A stretch of 64,000 nt of DNA, taken from contig HE978651.1 of assembly GCA_000285855.2 (NCBI GenBank), positions 1,755,105-1,819,104 of the forward strand, read 5' to 3'. Below the pieces are notes generated by a model. That model ran no database searches. It worked only from the letters and a program-made list of their open reading frames with translations, and was not told the origin of the DNA. Origin of the DNA: Ruminococcus sp. JC304. Its GTDB lineage: Bacteria > Bacillota > Clostridia > Lachnospirales > Lachnospiraceae. The translations under genes and the position numbers were made by a program. Positions within the stretch are counted from its first letter, which is position 1; every line of letters begins with the position of its first letter. Below are positions 1 through 8,588 of the stretch, one piece after another.

Positions 1-128
1 TTATCGACTGATGCCTTTATATTTTGCATGTGATCAACACTTAAGCAAGCGTCCTCACTTCGATCAGATTTCCATTACGTTCATAGTCCCCTGTGAATAG
101 ACTTTCTCGAATCGATCATTTTTCCCAT
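1..128. other. No intact gene at left edge
   Basis: No complete reading frame is present. On the minus strand short stretches look protein-like in two different frames, each ended by early stops. One ends at a TAA at 41-43. This suggests decayed coding sequence, but nothing can be named from it. Confidence 0.3.
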
Positions 129-776
129 TTAAATACCCTCCGGTTTTAAATTATATTTTTTCTCCTGATTTAATATCCAGGCAAATGCTTTTGCTGTTCT
201 CATATCCGGCTCCCGGTAATGATTACCCGAATTCCATTCCAATGTACAATCTACGCCGCATTTCTTAAGCCAATCATACCCGCTCCGGATGCAGTTTCCG
301 ACCTGTGCCATAACCGGATTTCTCGTCTTTTCCTCTTTGTCACCCAGACTCAGATAAACAGTTTTGCTCTTAATTTCATGTTCCCTCATATAATCAATAA
401 ATCCAGGAAACCAGACGGACGGAGATATCGCAGCAATTCCTGTAAACACATCGGTTTGGTATGCTGTCCATAAGGAAAACAGTCCTGCCAAAGAATAACC
501 GCCAATATAGTATTTTTTCTTATCTGAACAAAGCGTCAGTATTTTCTCCAGCGTTTTAACTGCGCCTCCACCAAAACAGGCATCCTTAAATACAGCCGGT
601 GCCTTCCACGGCGAAAGCTCATCGTTCCAGTCATCAATTTCCACTGCGATATATTTGAAATCCGCGGAAGTTAACCTATGTATTTCCCTTACCTCGTTTT
701 CTATCCATGAAAGTTCGTGCTTCCCGACAGGCTGGATCAGAACAATGTCCGATTTTCCATATTCATAAGTTTTCAT
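129..776 (-). CDS. Esterase of the alpha/beta-hydrolase fold
   Basis: A serine hydrolase of the esterase D / enterochelin-esterase type; its substrate cannot be told from sequence. The nucleophile elbow GGYSLAG places Ser at about residue 95, with candidate Asp146 (LGDKE) and His186 (GNHYRE) completing the triad. No signal peptide is seen, so it is probably cytoplasmic. An upstream ATG at 791 exists, but GGAGG lies five bases before the ATG at 776, so 776 is preferred (215 aa). It stands alone with its own promoter-like sequence. A Cys-rich patch near the C-terminus is of unknown meaning. Confidence 0.8.
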   Translation of the reverse strand: MKTYEYGKSDIVLIQPVGKHELSWIENEVREIHRLTSADFKYIAVEIDDWNDELSPWKAPAVFKDACFGGGAVKTLEKILTLCSDKKKYYIGGYSLAGLFSLWTAYQTDVFTGIAAISPSVWFPGFIDYMREHEIKSKTVYLSLGDKEEKTRNPVMAQVGNCIRSGYDWLKKCGVDCTLEWNSGNHYREPDMRTAKAFAWILNQEKKYNLKPEGI

Positions 777-809
777 CCATGCCTCCATCATACTTTAATT
801 GATGTCTGT

Positions 810-838
810 AGTATAGCATTTTACAATACTGCAATCAA
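810..838 (-). promoter_or_regulatory. Promoter of the esterase gene
   Basis: Minus strand: -35 TTGATT (833-838), 17-base spacer, -10 TATACT (810-815), about 35 bases before the chosen start. Confidence 0.55.
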
Positions 839-1178
839 TGTATGAAACGCAATACCTACATGTTTGTCAGAAGGATTATGGTTTTTACTCCGCGGATGAA
901 CTGCTCCCCGTCTCTTTTCTGTCTCTTTTTTAAACCTTGTATTTTCAGGGTTTCTGTACTATAATGAAGATCAGAAAGAGATTATTACATCAAAATACTA
1001 CTATAATTTTCTGTTGAAAAATCAGATCATCTCCCATCAACCTGGAAATTCAGGGAGAGTTGTTCTGATAATATTATGAAAAAGATGATCGAAGCCCAGG
1101 AAAGACAGATGTCCAGTGGTTCTCAGGGTGGACAGTACTAATCAGATAAGAACCTCATAGTTGAGGAACTGACGAAAG
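839..1178. other. Non-coding stretch
   Basis: No supported gene. It contains a plus-strand 21-codon frame (1076-1141) without a near ribosome site and A+T-rich sequence around 960-1020. Nothing else is recognisable before the hairpin at 1179. Confidence 0.5.
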
Positions 1179-1226
1179 AAAACCGATGGTGATGATTGAA
1201 AAACAACAGTCAAAGCCATCGGTTTT
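1179..1226 (-). terminator. Terminator after rhaD
   Basis: Eleven-base stem (1179-1189 with 1216-1226, CCGATGG/CCATCGG core) closing a loop of 26 bases. Read on the minus strand it follows the rhaD stop by four bases and ends in TTTTCTTTC. Confidence 0.7.
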
Positions 1227-1230
1227 ATTT

Positions 1231-2079
1231 TCAGGCATTTATTTTGTTTGTGTCTTTTTCATACAGAAATTCTTCCGGTAATGTAACCTTAAAGTCCCTG
1301 GCCAGTGCACGGAAATTATCAGGTGTGATAGTCTGGAGTTTTGTTGGTGACATGGACAAAATCTTTACCAGGATCTCTGCAGATTTCTCTACTGTATGAA
1401 GCAGACCAAAGGTAAGATCAAAGTCCTCACCGGAACAGAACATTCCATGATGTGCCCAGATAACAACATCATATTTCTTCATTAACTCAGCTGTCTTTAC
1501 CGCAATCTCCCGTCCGCCCGGTACCATCCATCCTACTACACCTACACCATCAGGAAATACTACCGGACACTCTGTGGCAGATTCCCACAGTTCTCTGGTA
1601 AATACTTTATCATCCAGAGGCAGCACAAAAGTCAGGGCAATGGTATTCGTTGTATGGGCATGATAGATAACACGATGTCTGCCGTTTGTCAGTTTCTTTT
1701 TCACCTCATGATTCATCAGATGGGTAGGTAACTCACTGGTAGGCCTGCCGCCTTCTACCAGTCCCCAGCGTACTCTGTAATTAACACCCTTATCATCCAG
1801 TTCAATAATAGCCAGGCATACCTCCGGATCCTCAATAATATTTCGGAAATATTTGCCGCTTCCCGTTACCAGGAAAAACTCTCCTGCCAGTCCCGGTACT
1901 TCTGTTCCAATAGGTTTCCATTCTCCGCTCTCATTCAGACGGGGACGAATCATCTCAACTTCCTCTGGTTTCAGACGATAACTCAGATTACCACCATTTC
2001 TCTCATGCCAGCCCTGCAGGTAGCCATCGTTTGCCATTTTGATAAATCCCCGTACAAATTTTGAATCTAAAATTTTCAT
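1231..2079 (-). CDS. rhaD: Rhamnulose-1-phosphate aldolase
   Basis: Zinc-dependent class II aldolase that splits L-rhamnulose 1-phosphate into dihydroxyacetone phosphate and L-lactaldehyde, the last step of rhamnose breakdown. At 282 aa it is full length. The zinc ligands are seen in YHAHTTN (His140, His142) and WAHHG (His210/211), and the catalytic Glu116 in SELPTH, close to the E. coli numbering. GGAGG precedes the ATG by eight bases. It has its own promoter and terminator. The kinase, isomerase and lactaldehyde genes are not adjacent, so the pathway is split or lies outside the window. Confidence 0.93.
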   Translation of the reverse strand: MKILDSKFVRGFIKMANDGYLQGWHERNGGNLSYRLKPEEVEMIRPRLNESGEWKPIGTEVPGLAGEFFLVTGSGKYFRNIIEDPEVCLAIIELDDKGVNYRVRWGLVEGGRPTSELPTHLMNHEVKKKLTNGRHRVIYHAHTTNTIALTFVLPLDDKVFTRELWESATECPVVFPDGVGVVGWMVPGGREIAVKTAELMKKYDVVIWAHHGMFCSGEDFDLTFGLLHTVEKSAEILVKILSMSPTKLQTITPDNFRALARDFKVTLPEEFLYEKDTNKINA

Positions 2080-2178
2080 GATCCATTCCTCCGCTCTTCA
2101 TCCATCATATAATAATTGACCTGTTTTGATGTTGTTGTTTTATACTGTTATTTAATGTGGTTTTGCTTTGTTTTATTA

Positions 2179-2207
2179 AGTATAAATTGTCTTTTTCTTA
2201 TTTACAA
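2179..2207 (-). promoter_or_regulatory. Promoter of rhaD
   Basis: Minus strand: TTGTAA (2202-2207), 17-base spacer, TATACT (2179-2184). The leader to the ATG at 2079 is about 95 bases. Confidence 0.65.
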
Positions 2208-2290
2208 GCTTATTATATATGGTTTTATGTGGTTTGTAAAGCGTTTTTTTAAAAAACTACTCATAATCCCACATCTATCACAGAAATTCA

Positions 2291-3091
2291 TCACTGTACG
2301 TATTTGCCTGTAATTGCAAAGCCATGATCCATAGGTCCGCTTCCGGCACCCAGATCCAGCATGGCAGACAGAGCACCTGAAATGTAGTCCTTTGCCCGTT
2401 CTACAGAGGTTGGCAGATCATAACCCTTAGCCAGATTGGCTGCAATAGCGGAGGAAAGGGTACATCCGGTTCCATGTGTATTGGGATTATCAATACGTTT
2501 TCCCTCAAACCAACGATAGCCGTCTTTAAAGTACAGCAGATCATTGGCATCATTTAGCTGATGCCCACCTTTACATAAAACAGCACACTGATACTGCTGT
2601 GCAATCTGCCTGGCTGCTTCAATCATATCTTCCCCAGTACAGATTTTCATGCCGGTAAGCACTTCTGCCTCCGGGATATTCGGAGTCAAAACAGCAGCCA
2701 GGGGAAATAGCTCCTGTTTTAGAGTATCAACCGCATCCTCACTGATCAGTCTTGCCCCACTGGTTGCTACCATAACAGGGTCTACTACAATATTCCGAGC
2801 CTGATACTCTTTCAATTTCCGGGCTATTACAGAAATCAGTTCACGATCTGATACCATTCCGATTTTCACTGCATCAGGAAAAATATCTGTAAACACACTG
2901 TCCAGCTCCTGTTCCAGAAACTCCGGTGTTGCATTGAAAATAGCAGATACACCTGTGGTATTCTGAGCTGTCAGTGCAGTAATCGCACTCATGGCATAGA
3001 CACCGTTTGCCATCATGGTCTTAATATCTGCCTGGATACCGGCACCTCCGCTGGAATCACTTCCTGCAATTGTTAAAGCTGTTTTTCTCAT
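2291..3091 (-). CDS. thiD: HMP / HMP-phosphate kinase
   Basis: Phosphorylates hydroxymethylpyrimidine and its monophosphate to the diphosphate used by ThiE in thiamine synthesis; cytoplasmic ribokinase-fold enzyme. The N-terminal TIAGSDSSGGAGIQAD signature and the C-terminal NTHGTGCT anion-hole motif are both present; 266 aa is the usual length. The gene follows thiE by 17 bases and has an AGGAAAG ribosome site, so the two are co-transcribed. No TPP riboswitch is visible in front of the pair. Confidence 0.95.
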   Translation of the reverse strand: MRKTALTIAGSDSSGGAGIQADIKTMMANGVYAMSAITALTAQNTTGVSAIFNATPEFLEQELDSVFTDIFPDAVKIGMVSDRELISVIARKLKEYQARNIVVDPVMVATSGARLISEDAVDTLKQELFPLAAVLTPNIPEAEVLTGMKICTGEDMIEAARQIAQQYQCAVLCKGGHQLNDANDLLYFKDGYRWFEGKRIDNPNTHGTGCTLSSAIAANLAKGYDLPTSVERAKDYISGALSAMLDLGAGSGPMDHGFAITGKYVQ

Positions 3092-3108
3092 TTTTATCTT
3101 TCCTGCCT

Positions 3109-3786
3109 TTAATTATTCTTCTCTTCTGTTATCTCTGCTGCAAGCATCCTGCAGGTTTCATTTTTCAGGTTTTCTGCTGCTTTTTTAATATCTCTTTGGG
3201 CGTAAATAGCACTGATCACCGCAATTCCACAGATGCCGCTTCCTGCCAGTTCTCTTACATTTTCCTCAGTAATGCCGCCAATGGCAATAACCGGAATGGA
3301 AACCGCCTTGCAGATATCCTTCAATGTATCAAAAGATATTTCCTTGGCATCTGCCTTGGAATCTGTGTGAAATACAGCTCCTACTCCCAGGTAATCGGCG
3401 CCTCGCTCCTGGGCAAGAACTGCCTGCTCTACGGTCTTGGCTGTAACCCCGATAATTTTATCCGGCCCCAGCTTGGCCCGTACATCACCTGCCTCCATAT
3501 CGCTCTGTCCCACGTGAACACCATCTGCGTTGATGGCAGCAGCAATATCCACATTATCATTTATTACAAAGGGAACCTGATATTCCCTGCAAAGCTTCTG
3601 CAGTTCTCTGGCTTCTTCCAGAAAATGTTCTTCATCCAGTTCTTTTTCCCGAAGCTGTAAAAAGGTTACACCGCCCTCCAGACTTTCTTTTACTACGGAA
3701 TACAGAGTGCGTCCATTTAGCCAGTGACTGTCTGTAATAGCATACAGCTGCAGACTTTTTCTGTCTGCGTTTGTTTTTCTTTCCAA
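3109..3786 (-). CDS. thiE: Thiamine-phosphate synthase
   Basis: Joins HMP diphosphate and thiazole phosphate to make thiamine phosphate. TIM-barrel features are clear: VTFLQLREK, the diphosphate-binding VINDN region, GVHVGQ and the phosphate-binding IAIGGI near the C-terminus. The start is a TTG at 3786, chosen because AAGGAG lies about ten bases upstream and no better ATG precedes the conserved LYAITDS. The gene starts 13 bases after the alkD-like stop. thiM and the thiazole genes are not present, so this looks like a partial or salvage set. Confidence 0.94.
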   Translation of the reverse strand: MERKTNADRKSLQLYAITDSHWLNGRTLYSVVKESLEGGVTFLQLREKELDEEHFLEEARELQKLCREYQVPFVINDNVDIAAAINADGVHVGQSDMEAGDVRAKLGPDKIIGVTAKTVEQAVLAQERGADYLGVGAVFHTDSKADAKEISFDTLKDICKAVSIPVIAIGGITEENVRELAGSGICGIAVISAIYAQRDIKKAAENLKNETCRMLAAEITEEKNN

Positions 3787-3799
3787 AATAATGATCTCC

Positions 3800-4495
3800 T
3801 TATAATTTTATTTTCAGATTTCTCAGATACTCTTTTTTTTCAGGCGAAATTCTCCTGCTCTCCAGTGCTTTCTGGATTGCTTTATTATGGGTCCATGGCT
3901 CCAGGGTCTGCTTTTGTATGTAAGGAAGGGTTATCTCATACTGCTTCACCAACGCAATGCTGAAATACCATGCAACTGCCATTTTTACATAAAATTTTTC
4001 GGACTCTATGTTTGCAACAAGTGAAAGCATTTCCGGGTCAAATGCATCATCCAGATAGAAGCCAAGTAAAGTCACGATTCCAAATCGGACGGTATATTCA
4101 TGATCACTTTGAAGCCATTTTTTTATCCTTTCATATATATAAGGCAAATGTTTTCTGAAGATTTTAGGGGACAGCATATCACAGGTTGCCCAGTTATCTA
4201 CATAGGGCAAAAAACGCTCCAACTCTGCCAAAAAAGTCTCTATATCTTCAGGATAAAGCAAAGACAACAAAGCACCATGAAGGTTATTTTCTTCATAATA
4301 ATCATGAGGCAGTTTTTGTATAAATTCTTTTGCTTCCGGCATTTGAAATATTTTTTTGGCATAACTTCGCAGATCTGGGGTGCGTACGCCGATGATCCTG
4401 TCACAGGGAATATTGGGCATTAATTTTGCCTGGAATACCCGATAGCCCTCATCCTGTAATTCAAATAATCCACTGGTAATCAACCTGTCATTCAT
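3800..4495 (-). CDS. AlkD-like DNA alkylation repair protein
   Basis: HEAT-repeat protein of the AlkC/AlkD DNA glycosylase superfamily. Family members bind bulky alkylated bases, but many such Firmicute proteins are untested. Family features include the IGVRTPDLR stretch near the N-terminus, YVDNWATCD, and repeated helical Tyr/Trp-rich segments, in about 231 aa. The frame extends to an ATG at 4519, but AGGCAGGA lies just upstream of the ATG at 4495, so the shorter form is preferred. It is first in an operon with thiE and thiD, an unlikely functional pairing. Confidence 0.8.
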   Translation of the reverse strand: MNDRLITSGLFELQDEGYRVFQAKLMPNIPCDRIIGVRTPDLRSYAKKIFQMPEAKEFIQKLPHDYYEENNLHGALLSLLYPEDIETFLAELERFLPYVDNWATCDMLSPKIFRKHLPYIYERIKKWLQSDHEYTVRFGIVTLLGFYLDDAFDPEMLSLVANIESEKFYVKMAVAWYFSIALVKQYEITLPYIQKQTLEPWTHNKAIQKALESRRISPEKKEYLRNLKIKL

Positions 4496-4540
4496 ATTTA
4501 TTCCTGCCTTCACAAACATTTATTTCATGTTACCTGATAC

Positions 4541-4569
4541 ATTATACCTTACTGTCATAAAAATAGCCA
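4541..4569 (-). promoter_or_regulatory. Promoter of alkD-like/thiE/thiD operon
   Basis: Minus strand -10 TATAAT (4541-4546) with a weak -35 TGGCTA (4564-4569) at 17 bases. Confidence 0.5.
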
Positions 4570-4701
4570 GTCCCATTTTTTGTGTATTATATACAAATAT
4601 TCAGAAATAATTATTTGATATTTATATATTATACTGGAATTTTTCAGATAGTAGTGTTATAATATTCACATGCAAAAAACTTCACAAAGGAGGGTTTGAC
4701 T

Positions 4702-5289
4702 ATGAATAAACGTGTGATTACCATCAACAGAATGCTTGGCAGTAATGGTCGACTGATCGGCAGGGCTTTAGCAGATGAGCTGGGATTTGCTTTTTATGAT
4801 AGAGAGCTGATCGATATTGCTGCAAAAAAAGAAAATATCCCACACGACCTGCTTGAAAAGGTGGATGAAAAAAGGGGCAGCCAATGGCGTTTTCCTATTG
4901 ACCATGAACTGCAGCTGGACAGTGAATTTCATTTTGTTCCCATGAATGATGTACTCTTTGATCTGCAGCGTAAGATCATCCTGGAGGCAGCCCAGAAGGA
5001 GGATTGTGTCATTGTAGGCAGATGTGCCAATCATATCCTGCAGGATAATTGTCTCAGTGTATTTATTTATGCTCCTTATGATTACCGTGTCCAGACCGTA
5101 ATAGAACGTACAGGCCGTGAAGAAAAAAGTGTTCAGAAGCTGGTCAAGAAAGTAGACAAGGAACGTCGCACCTACTATGAATATTTTACTGACAGAAAAT
5201 GGACAGATCTGTCCCAGTATCATCTTTCCATTGACAGCAGTAAATTTGATCAGGATACGATTGTAAAAATGATCAAGCTTGGTCTGTAA
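4702..5289 (+). CDS. Cytidylate kinase-like protein
   Basis: Member of the cytidylate-kinase-like family common in Clostridia; a nucleoside-monophosphate-kinase fold protein of unproven substrate. Visible are ITINRMLGSNG in place of a classical P-loop, the conserved YDRELI, a lid-like arginine-rich RTGREEKSVQ segment and KVDKERRTYY. It has 195 aa. AAAGGAGGG sits seven bases before the ATG at 4702; the TTG at 4696 in the same frame is too close to it. A -10-like TATAAT lies at 4658-4663. It is the only plus-strand gene in the first 20 kb and ends at a shared hairpin. Confidence 0.82.
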   Translation: MNKRVITINRMLGSNGRLIGRALADELGFAFYDRELIDIAAKKENIPHDLLEKVDEKRGSQWRFPIDHELQLDSEFHFVPMNDVLFDLQRKIILEAAQKEDCVIVGRCANHILQDNCLSVFIYAPYDYRVQTVIERTGREEKSVQKLVKKVDKERRTYYEYFTDRKWTDLSQYHLSIDSSKFDQDTIVKMIKLGL

Positions 5290-5327
5290 ATGCCAGCTGA
5301 CAGCATTTTACATTCCATAGCCAAAAT

Positions 5328-5377
5328 AAAACAGGCAGAAGGAATTTCCTTACCGGAAAGTCCTTCTGCCTGTTTTT
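5328..5377. terminator. Bidirectional terminator
   Basis: Stem of 13 base pairs (5331-5343 with 5361-5373, ACAGGCAGAAGGA arm) flanked by A-rich and T-rich tracts. It serves the plus-strand kinase-like gene and the minus-strand acetogenesis operon that ends at 5429. Confidence 0.8.
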
Positions 5378-5428
5378 ATACTTATAATCATTCTTCTGTT
5401 GTTTCTATTTATCATAGCATTATGTTTA

Positions 5429-6184
5429 TCACATTTCACTTACAGAAGACAGTATTTTTCTTAATTTACTGCCATAATCTTTTCCTGCTGCCCAGCCGCC
5501 GCCATAGGGATTTTCCTGGATACCCAGCCACTCCACATAAGGAGCAGTTTCTCTGGTTACATAGTCAAAGCGCTCATCTATGCATTCCTGATTTAAAGCT
5601 TCGGAGGATGCATAAGCCTTCAGATGCTGTACCTGTGCCCGCAGTCCTGTACGGACATCAGGAAAAGAATTTCCCTTCACTCCGTTTCCGGTTGTTCCCA
5701 GTCCTGCAAAATTAAACTGGGTAATTTCAGAATCGCCACCATAAGACAGCCATCCGGTTTCCAACATGGATTGTGCAAATACCACCTCACCACGGACATT
5801 TTCAGCATTGGCTTCCTCAATGATAATATTACAGAAGGTCTCAATATCCGGTGCCCCACCTGCCCCCAGTGCCTCCTCAGGATAAGGAATACCCTGCTCA
5901 TTATACAGAGAACACATGGTATCTGCTGTTACAGTGGTTCCACCCATAATCGTATAATACCCATAGGTGTTATCTGTGGGATTTTCATTGGAAATCACTG
6001 TATCTGAGGATTCCTCCAGATATTCAGGCTTTGATATCTGTCCTTCCCCTGAATGATCCGGTTCCTGACTGTTATCTGATAGTGTCTGATCCTGCCCGGC
6101 ACTTACGAAAGCAGGTGCCCCGAACATCAGGGCACCTGTCATTGTCATAAGCAGCCAGAAATATTTTCCCGGCACTTTTTTCAT
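5429..6184 (-). CDS. Secreted glucosaminidase
   Basis: Exported peptidoglycan hydrolase with a C-terminal glucosaminidase domain (LytG/FlgJ type). A signal peptide covers about residues 1-30, with an AFVSAG cleavage region. A Ser/Glu-rich linker of about 70 residues follows, then the catalytic domain with FAQSMLETGW carrying the expected acid Glu. It starts one base after the folD stop, with its ribosome site inside folD, and only then comes the terminator. It therefore appears to be the last cistron of the Wood-Ljungdahl operon, an odd place for a wall enzyme. Confidence 0.88.
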   Translation of the reverse strand: MKKVPGKYFWLLMTMTGALMFGAPAFVSAGQDQTLSDNSQEPDHSGEGQISKPEYLEESSDTVISNENPTDNTYGYYTIMGGTTVTADTMCSLYNEQGIPYPEEALGAGGAPDIETFCNIIIEEANAENVRGEVVFAQSMLETGWLSYGGDSEITQFNFAGLGTTGNGVKGNSFPDVRTGLRAQVQHLKAYASSEALNQECIDERFDYVTRETAPYVEWLGIQENPYGGGWAAGKDYGSKLRKILSSVSEM

Positions 6185-6185
6185 C

Positions 6186-7040
6186 TTATGCGTTTACCTT
6201 TCTCATTGCAGCTTCTACTACATGACCAACCAGTACAGAAGTTGTAACACTTCCAACACCGCCAGGTACAGGTGTAATAGCATCTACGATCGGCTCTACT
6301 GCTGCGTAGTCAACATCACCGCAAAGCTTGCCTTCTGCATTTACGTTGATACCTACATCGATGATTGTCTGGCCTTCTTTTACATATTCAGCACCAACAA
6401 CACCTGCACGGCCTGCTGCTACAATAATGATATCTGCTTCACGTGCTACAGACGGCATATCTACAGTTCTTGTATGGCAGATTGTAACAGTTGCGTTTTT
6501 CTTAACCAGCATCATTGCTGCAGGTTTACCAACAACAAGGCTTCTTCCGATCACTACTGCCTTTTTGCCTGTACAGTCGATTCCGTAATGATCAAGGATT
6601 TCCATACAAGCCTGTGGTGTACATGGCGGGAAACCGATTTTCTTGCCTGTGAATACACCGGACATGGAAAGGTCTGTCATACAGTCAACGTCTTTTTCAG
6701 GAGCAAGTGCATTCTCGATCACTGCCTGATCCAGATGTTTTGGAAGCGGACGGAATAATAATACACCGTGAATGCTGTCATCTTTGTTTACTTTATCGAT
6801 AGTTGCAAGAAGTTCTTCCTGGGCAACGTCCTCCGGAAGTAAGATTTTTTCACATGCAACACCTAAAGTTTCGCAGCGTTTTGTTGCTCCTCTTTCATAG
6901 GAGATATCGCTTGGGTTCTCACCAACACGGATGATGCAGAGGGTAGGATTTACTCCTTTTCCCTGAAGCTCTGCTACATTTGCTTTGATTTTTTCGTTTA
7001 ATGCTGCTGTTACTTCTTTACCTAATAACTGCTTAGCCAT
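6186..7040 (-). CDS. folD: Methylene-THF dehydrogenase, FolD family
   Basis: NAD(P)-dependent 5,10-methylene-THF dehydrogenase of the methyl branch of acetogenesis. The Rossmann motif GRSLVVGKPAAM and the C-terminal PVPGGVG are intact. Two active-site residues tied to cyclohydrolase activity in bifunctional FolD differ. The E. coli Lys54 position is Ala52 (SYERGATKRC) and the Gln98 position is Phe96 (HGVLLFRPLP); Tyr48 and the KDVD aspartate remain. With fchA 41 bases upstream, it is probably a monofunctional dehydrogenase. GGGAGG supports the ATG at 7040 over the GTG at 7064, giving 284 aa. Confidence 0.92.
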   Translation of the reverse strand: MAKQLLGKEVTAALNEKIKANVAELQGKGVNPTLCIIRVGENPSDISYERGATKRCETLGVACEKILLPEDVAQEELLATIDKVNKDDSIHGVLLFRPLPKHLDQAVIENALAPEKDVDCMTDLSMSGVFTGKKIGFPPCTPQACMEILDHYGIDCTGKKAVVIGRSLVVGKPAAMMLVKKNATVTICHTRTVDMPSVAREADIIIVAAGRAGVVGAEYVKEGQTIIDVGINVNAEGKLCGDVDYAAVEPIVDAITPVPGGVGSVTTSVLVGHVVEAAMRKVNA

Positions 7041-7081
7041 TGATTGTTTCCTCCCAAATTGCACTCATTTTTCAAAAACTA

Positions 7082-7711
7082 TTATTTCAGTCTGCCAAGT
7101 ACGCTGTTAAATGTGTCATCTGCGATCTTTGTATATTTTTCAAGCATGGCATCTGCTTTTCTGTTTAATTCTTCTGCATACTCTCTGTCAGCCATGGATT
7201 TTGTATTGATGTATACGTTCAGGCTGGCACCCTGTAATGCTGCCTTACAGAAAGCTGCACCAACACCGGCATCACTGATAGCAAGCTTGGAGCCCTTTGC
7301 GCCGAATTCTACGATCAGCTCGATCGCTTCACAGCATTTCTCCATGATTTCCATAGGAACGGAGCAAGCATCTTTTAATACGATCTCCATGACTCTTGCT
7401 TTCTCAGCTTTTTCTTCCTCTGTCTCTTTTGGCATTCCATATGCTTTGGATAATGGTTCGAATACTTCAGCATCACGTTCGATCAGACGAAGGAAATCCT
7501 TCTGAAGCTGATCACATTTTGCCTTTAATTCATACATTTCTTCTTCAACATCCGCATATTTCTTTTTTCCTACAGTAAGGCTTCCTACCATATTGCCAAG
7601 AGCAGTTCCTACAGCACCAACCAGTGCAGATGCACCACCGCCGCCCGGAACCGGAGCCTTAGATGCCAGAACTTCAACGAATTCTGTACATGTACTTGTT
7701 GAAAATCCCAT
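7082..7711 (-). CDS. fchA: Methenyl-THF cyclohydrolase
   Basis: Cyclodeaminase/cyclohydrolase-family protein, here most likely interconverting 10-formyl-THF and 5,10-methenyl-THF in the methyl branch. It is all-helical, 209 aa, with the family signature KAPVPGGGGASALVGA near the N-terminus and the central DAGVGAAFCKAAL. It lies between DUF3786 and folD on one transcript. Since its neighbour FolD lacks two cyclohydrolase residues, FchA would carry that step alone. The folate family also includes formimino-THF cyclodeaminase, but no histidine-degradation genes are near. Confidence 0.9.
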   Translation of the reverse strand: MGFSTSTCTEFVEVLASKAPVPGGGGASALVGAVGTALGNMVGSLTVGKKKYADVEEEMYELKAKCDQLQKDFLRLIERDAEVFEPLSKAYGMPKETEEEKAEKARVMEIVLKDACSVPMEIMEKCCEAIELIVEFGAKGSKLAISDAGVGAAFCKAALQGASLNVYINTKSMADREYAEELNRKADAMLEKYTKIADDTFNSVLGRLK

Positions 7712-7799
7712 TTTTTTCTCCCTCTTTCTGTTTATATTTATTTATTTGACTCTGATATTTGTGGATTATTCGCAGTTTCCATAATCCTGATATCATTTG

Positions 7800-8468
7800 T
7801 CATTTCTGAACACATTTCAGATATGCTTTCAGAGAACCAATGATCACATCTCCCATAACTGCCATATCCTCTGCCTGGAAAGAAACAGGGAAATTATCTG
7901 AAAAAAGGATCTGTGAGGAAGGTGGAAATTCCTCATCCCCTTCCCAGAGGATCATCTGTATTTTATACTCCGGGAAAATTTCCAGCTCATACGCAATATC
8001 TCCATGTTTCACTGAAACAGCTTTGATATGCTCCATGATCGCTTTAAAATCTCCCAGACGATTTCCATAGGAAAATGCCAGACGTTTGATGCATCTGCCG
8101 TCAAACTGTCTTAAATATACTTCTCCCCATGGCATCTCACGGTATGTCTTAAATTTTCCGGAGCTCTCAGATTTCACACCGTTTAAAAGAAAACGGATGG
8201 TCAGGATTCTGGCATAGATCATGTTCTCCAGTGGATAAAAGCCCTTATCATCCGGAGTATGTGTTACTTCAAAATCCGGCCATGTGATCTGATACTGTGT
8301 TCCAAGAAAAGTTAAAGTCAGTTTTTTTGTTTCTTCATCGTAAGGTATGGACAGCCTTGAAGCAATTTCCTTCGGATCTGCAGCCGCAAACTCCTGAGTA
8401 TAATGCTCCCATGGCATTCTTTCCTTACTGTCTTTTTCATAATTTAAATCATTTAAGCTAAAAGCCAT
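7800..8468 (-). CDS. DUF3786 protein of the acetogenesis operon
   Basis: A 222-residue soluble protein of the DUF3786 family, which recurs beside corrinoid or CODH/ACS genes in anaerobes; its function is unknown. No cofactor motif is seen: only three Cys, not clustered. It has an N-terminal PWEHY segment, an aromatic core and the conserved LRQFDGRCIKRLAF region. GGAGA lies before the ATG. It sits between acsV and fchA, so a role in handling the corrinoid protein or folate carriers is possible but inferred from position only. Confidence 0.8.
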   Translation of the reverse strand: MAFSLNDLNYEKDSKERMPWEHYTQEFAAADPKEIASRLSIPYDEETKKLTLTFLGTQYQITWPDFEVTHTPDDKGFYPLENMIYARILTIRFLLNGVKSESSGKFKTYREMPWGEVYLRQFDGRCIKRLAFSYGNRLGDFKAIMEHIKAVSVKHGDIAYELEIFPEYKIQMILWEGDEEFPPSSQILFSDNFPVSFQAEDMAVMGDVIIGSLKAYLKCVQK

Positions 8469-8588
8469 TCTAAGTCTCCACAGACAGGACAGACAAAAGA
8501 TACTTGCCTGCCCTGTTACTTTTTATTCATTCAAGCGCGGCAATCGTTACGGTTCACTCCCGGTAACCTGCCGTATGCCGTATAAATA

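Noticed and set aside
1076-1141. 21-codon plus-strand frame starting MKKMIEAQERQ
   Set aside because: No ribosome site at a usable distance, no promoter, and no family recognised.
1196-1399. 67-codon plus-strand frame
   Set aside because: It runs through the rhaD terminator and the end of rhaD on the other strand; a shadow frame.
2225-2250. Catabolite-repression (cre)-like sequence near the rhaD promoter
   Set aside because: TGTAAAGCG has one base too many against the cre pattern; not convincing.
3787-4700. TPP riboswitch before thiE
   Set aside because: No thi-box is seen; thiE follows the alkD-like gene by only 13 bases.
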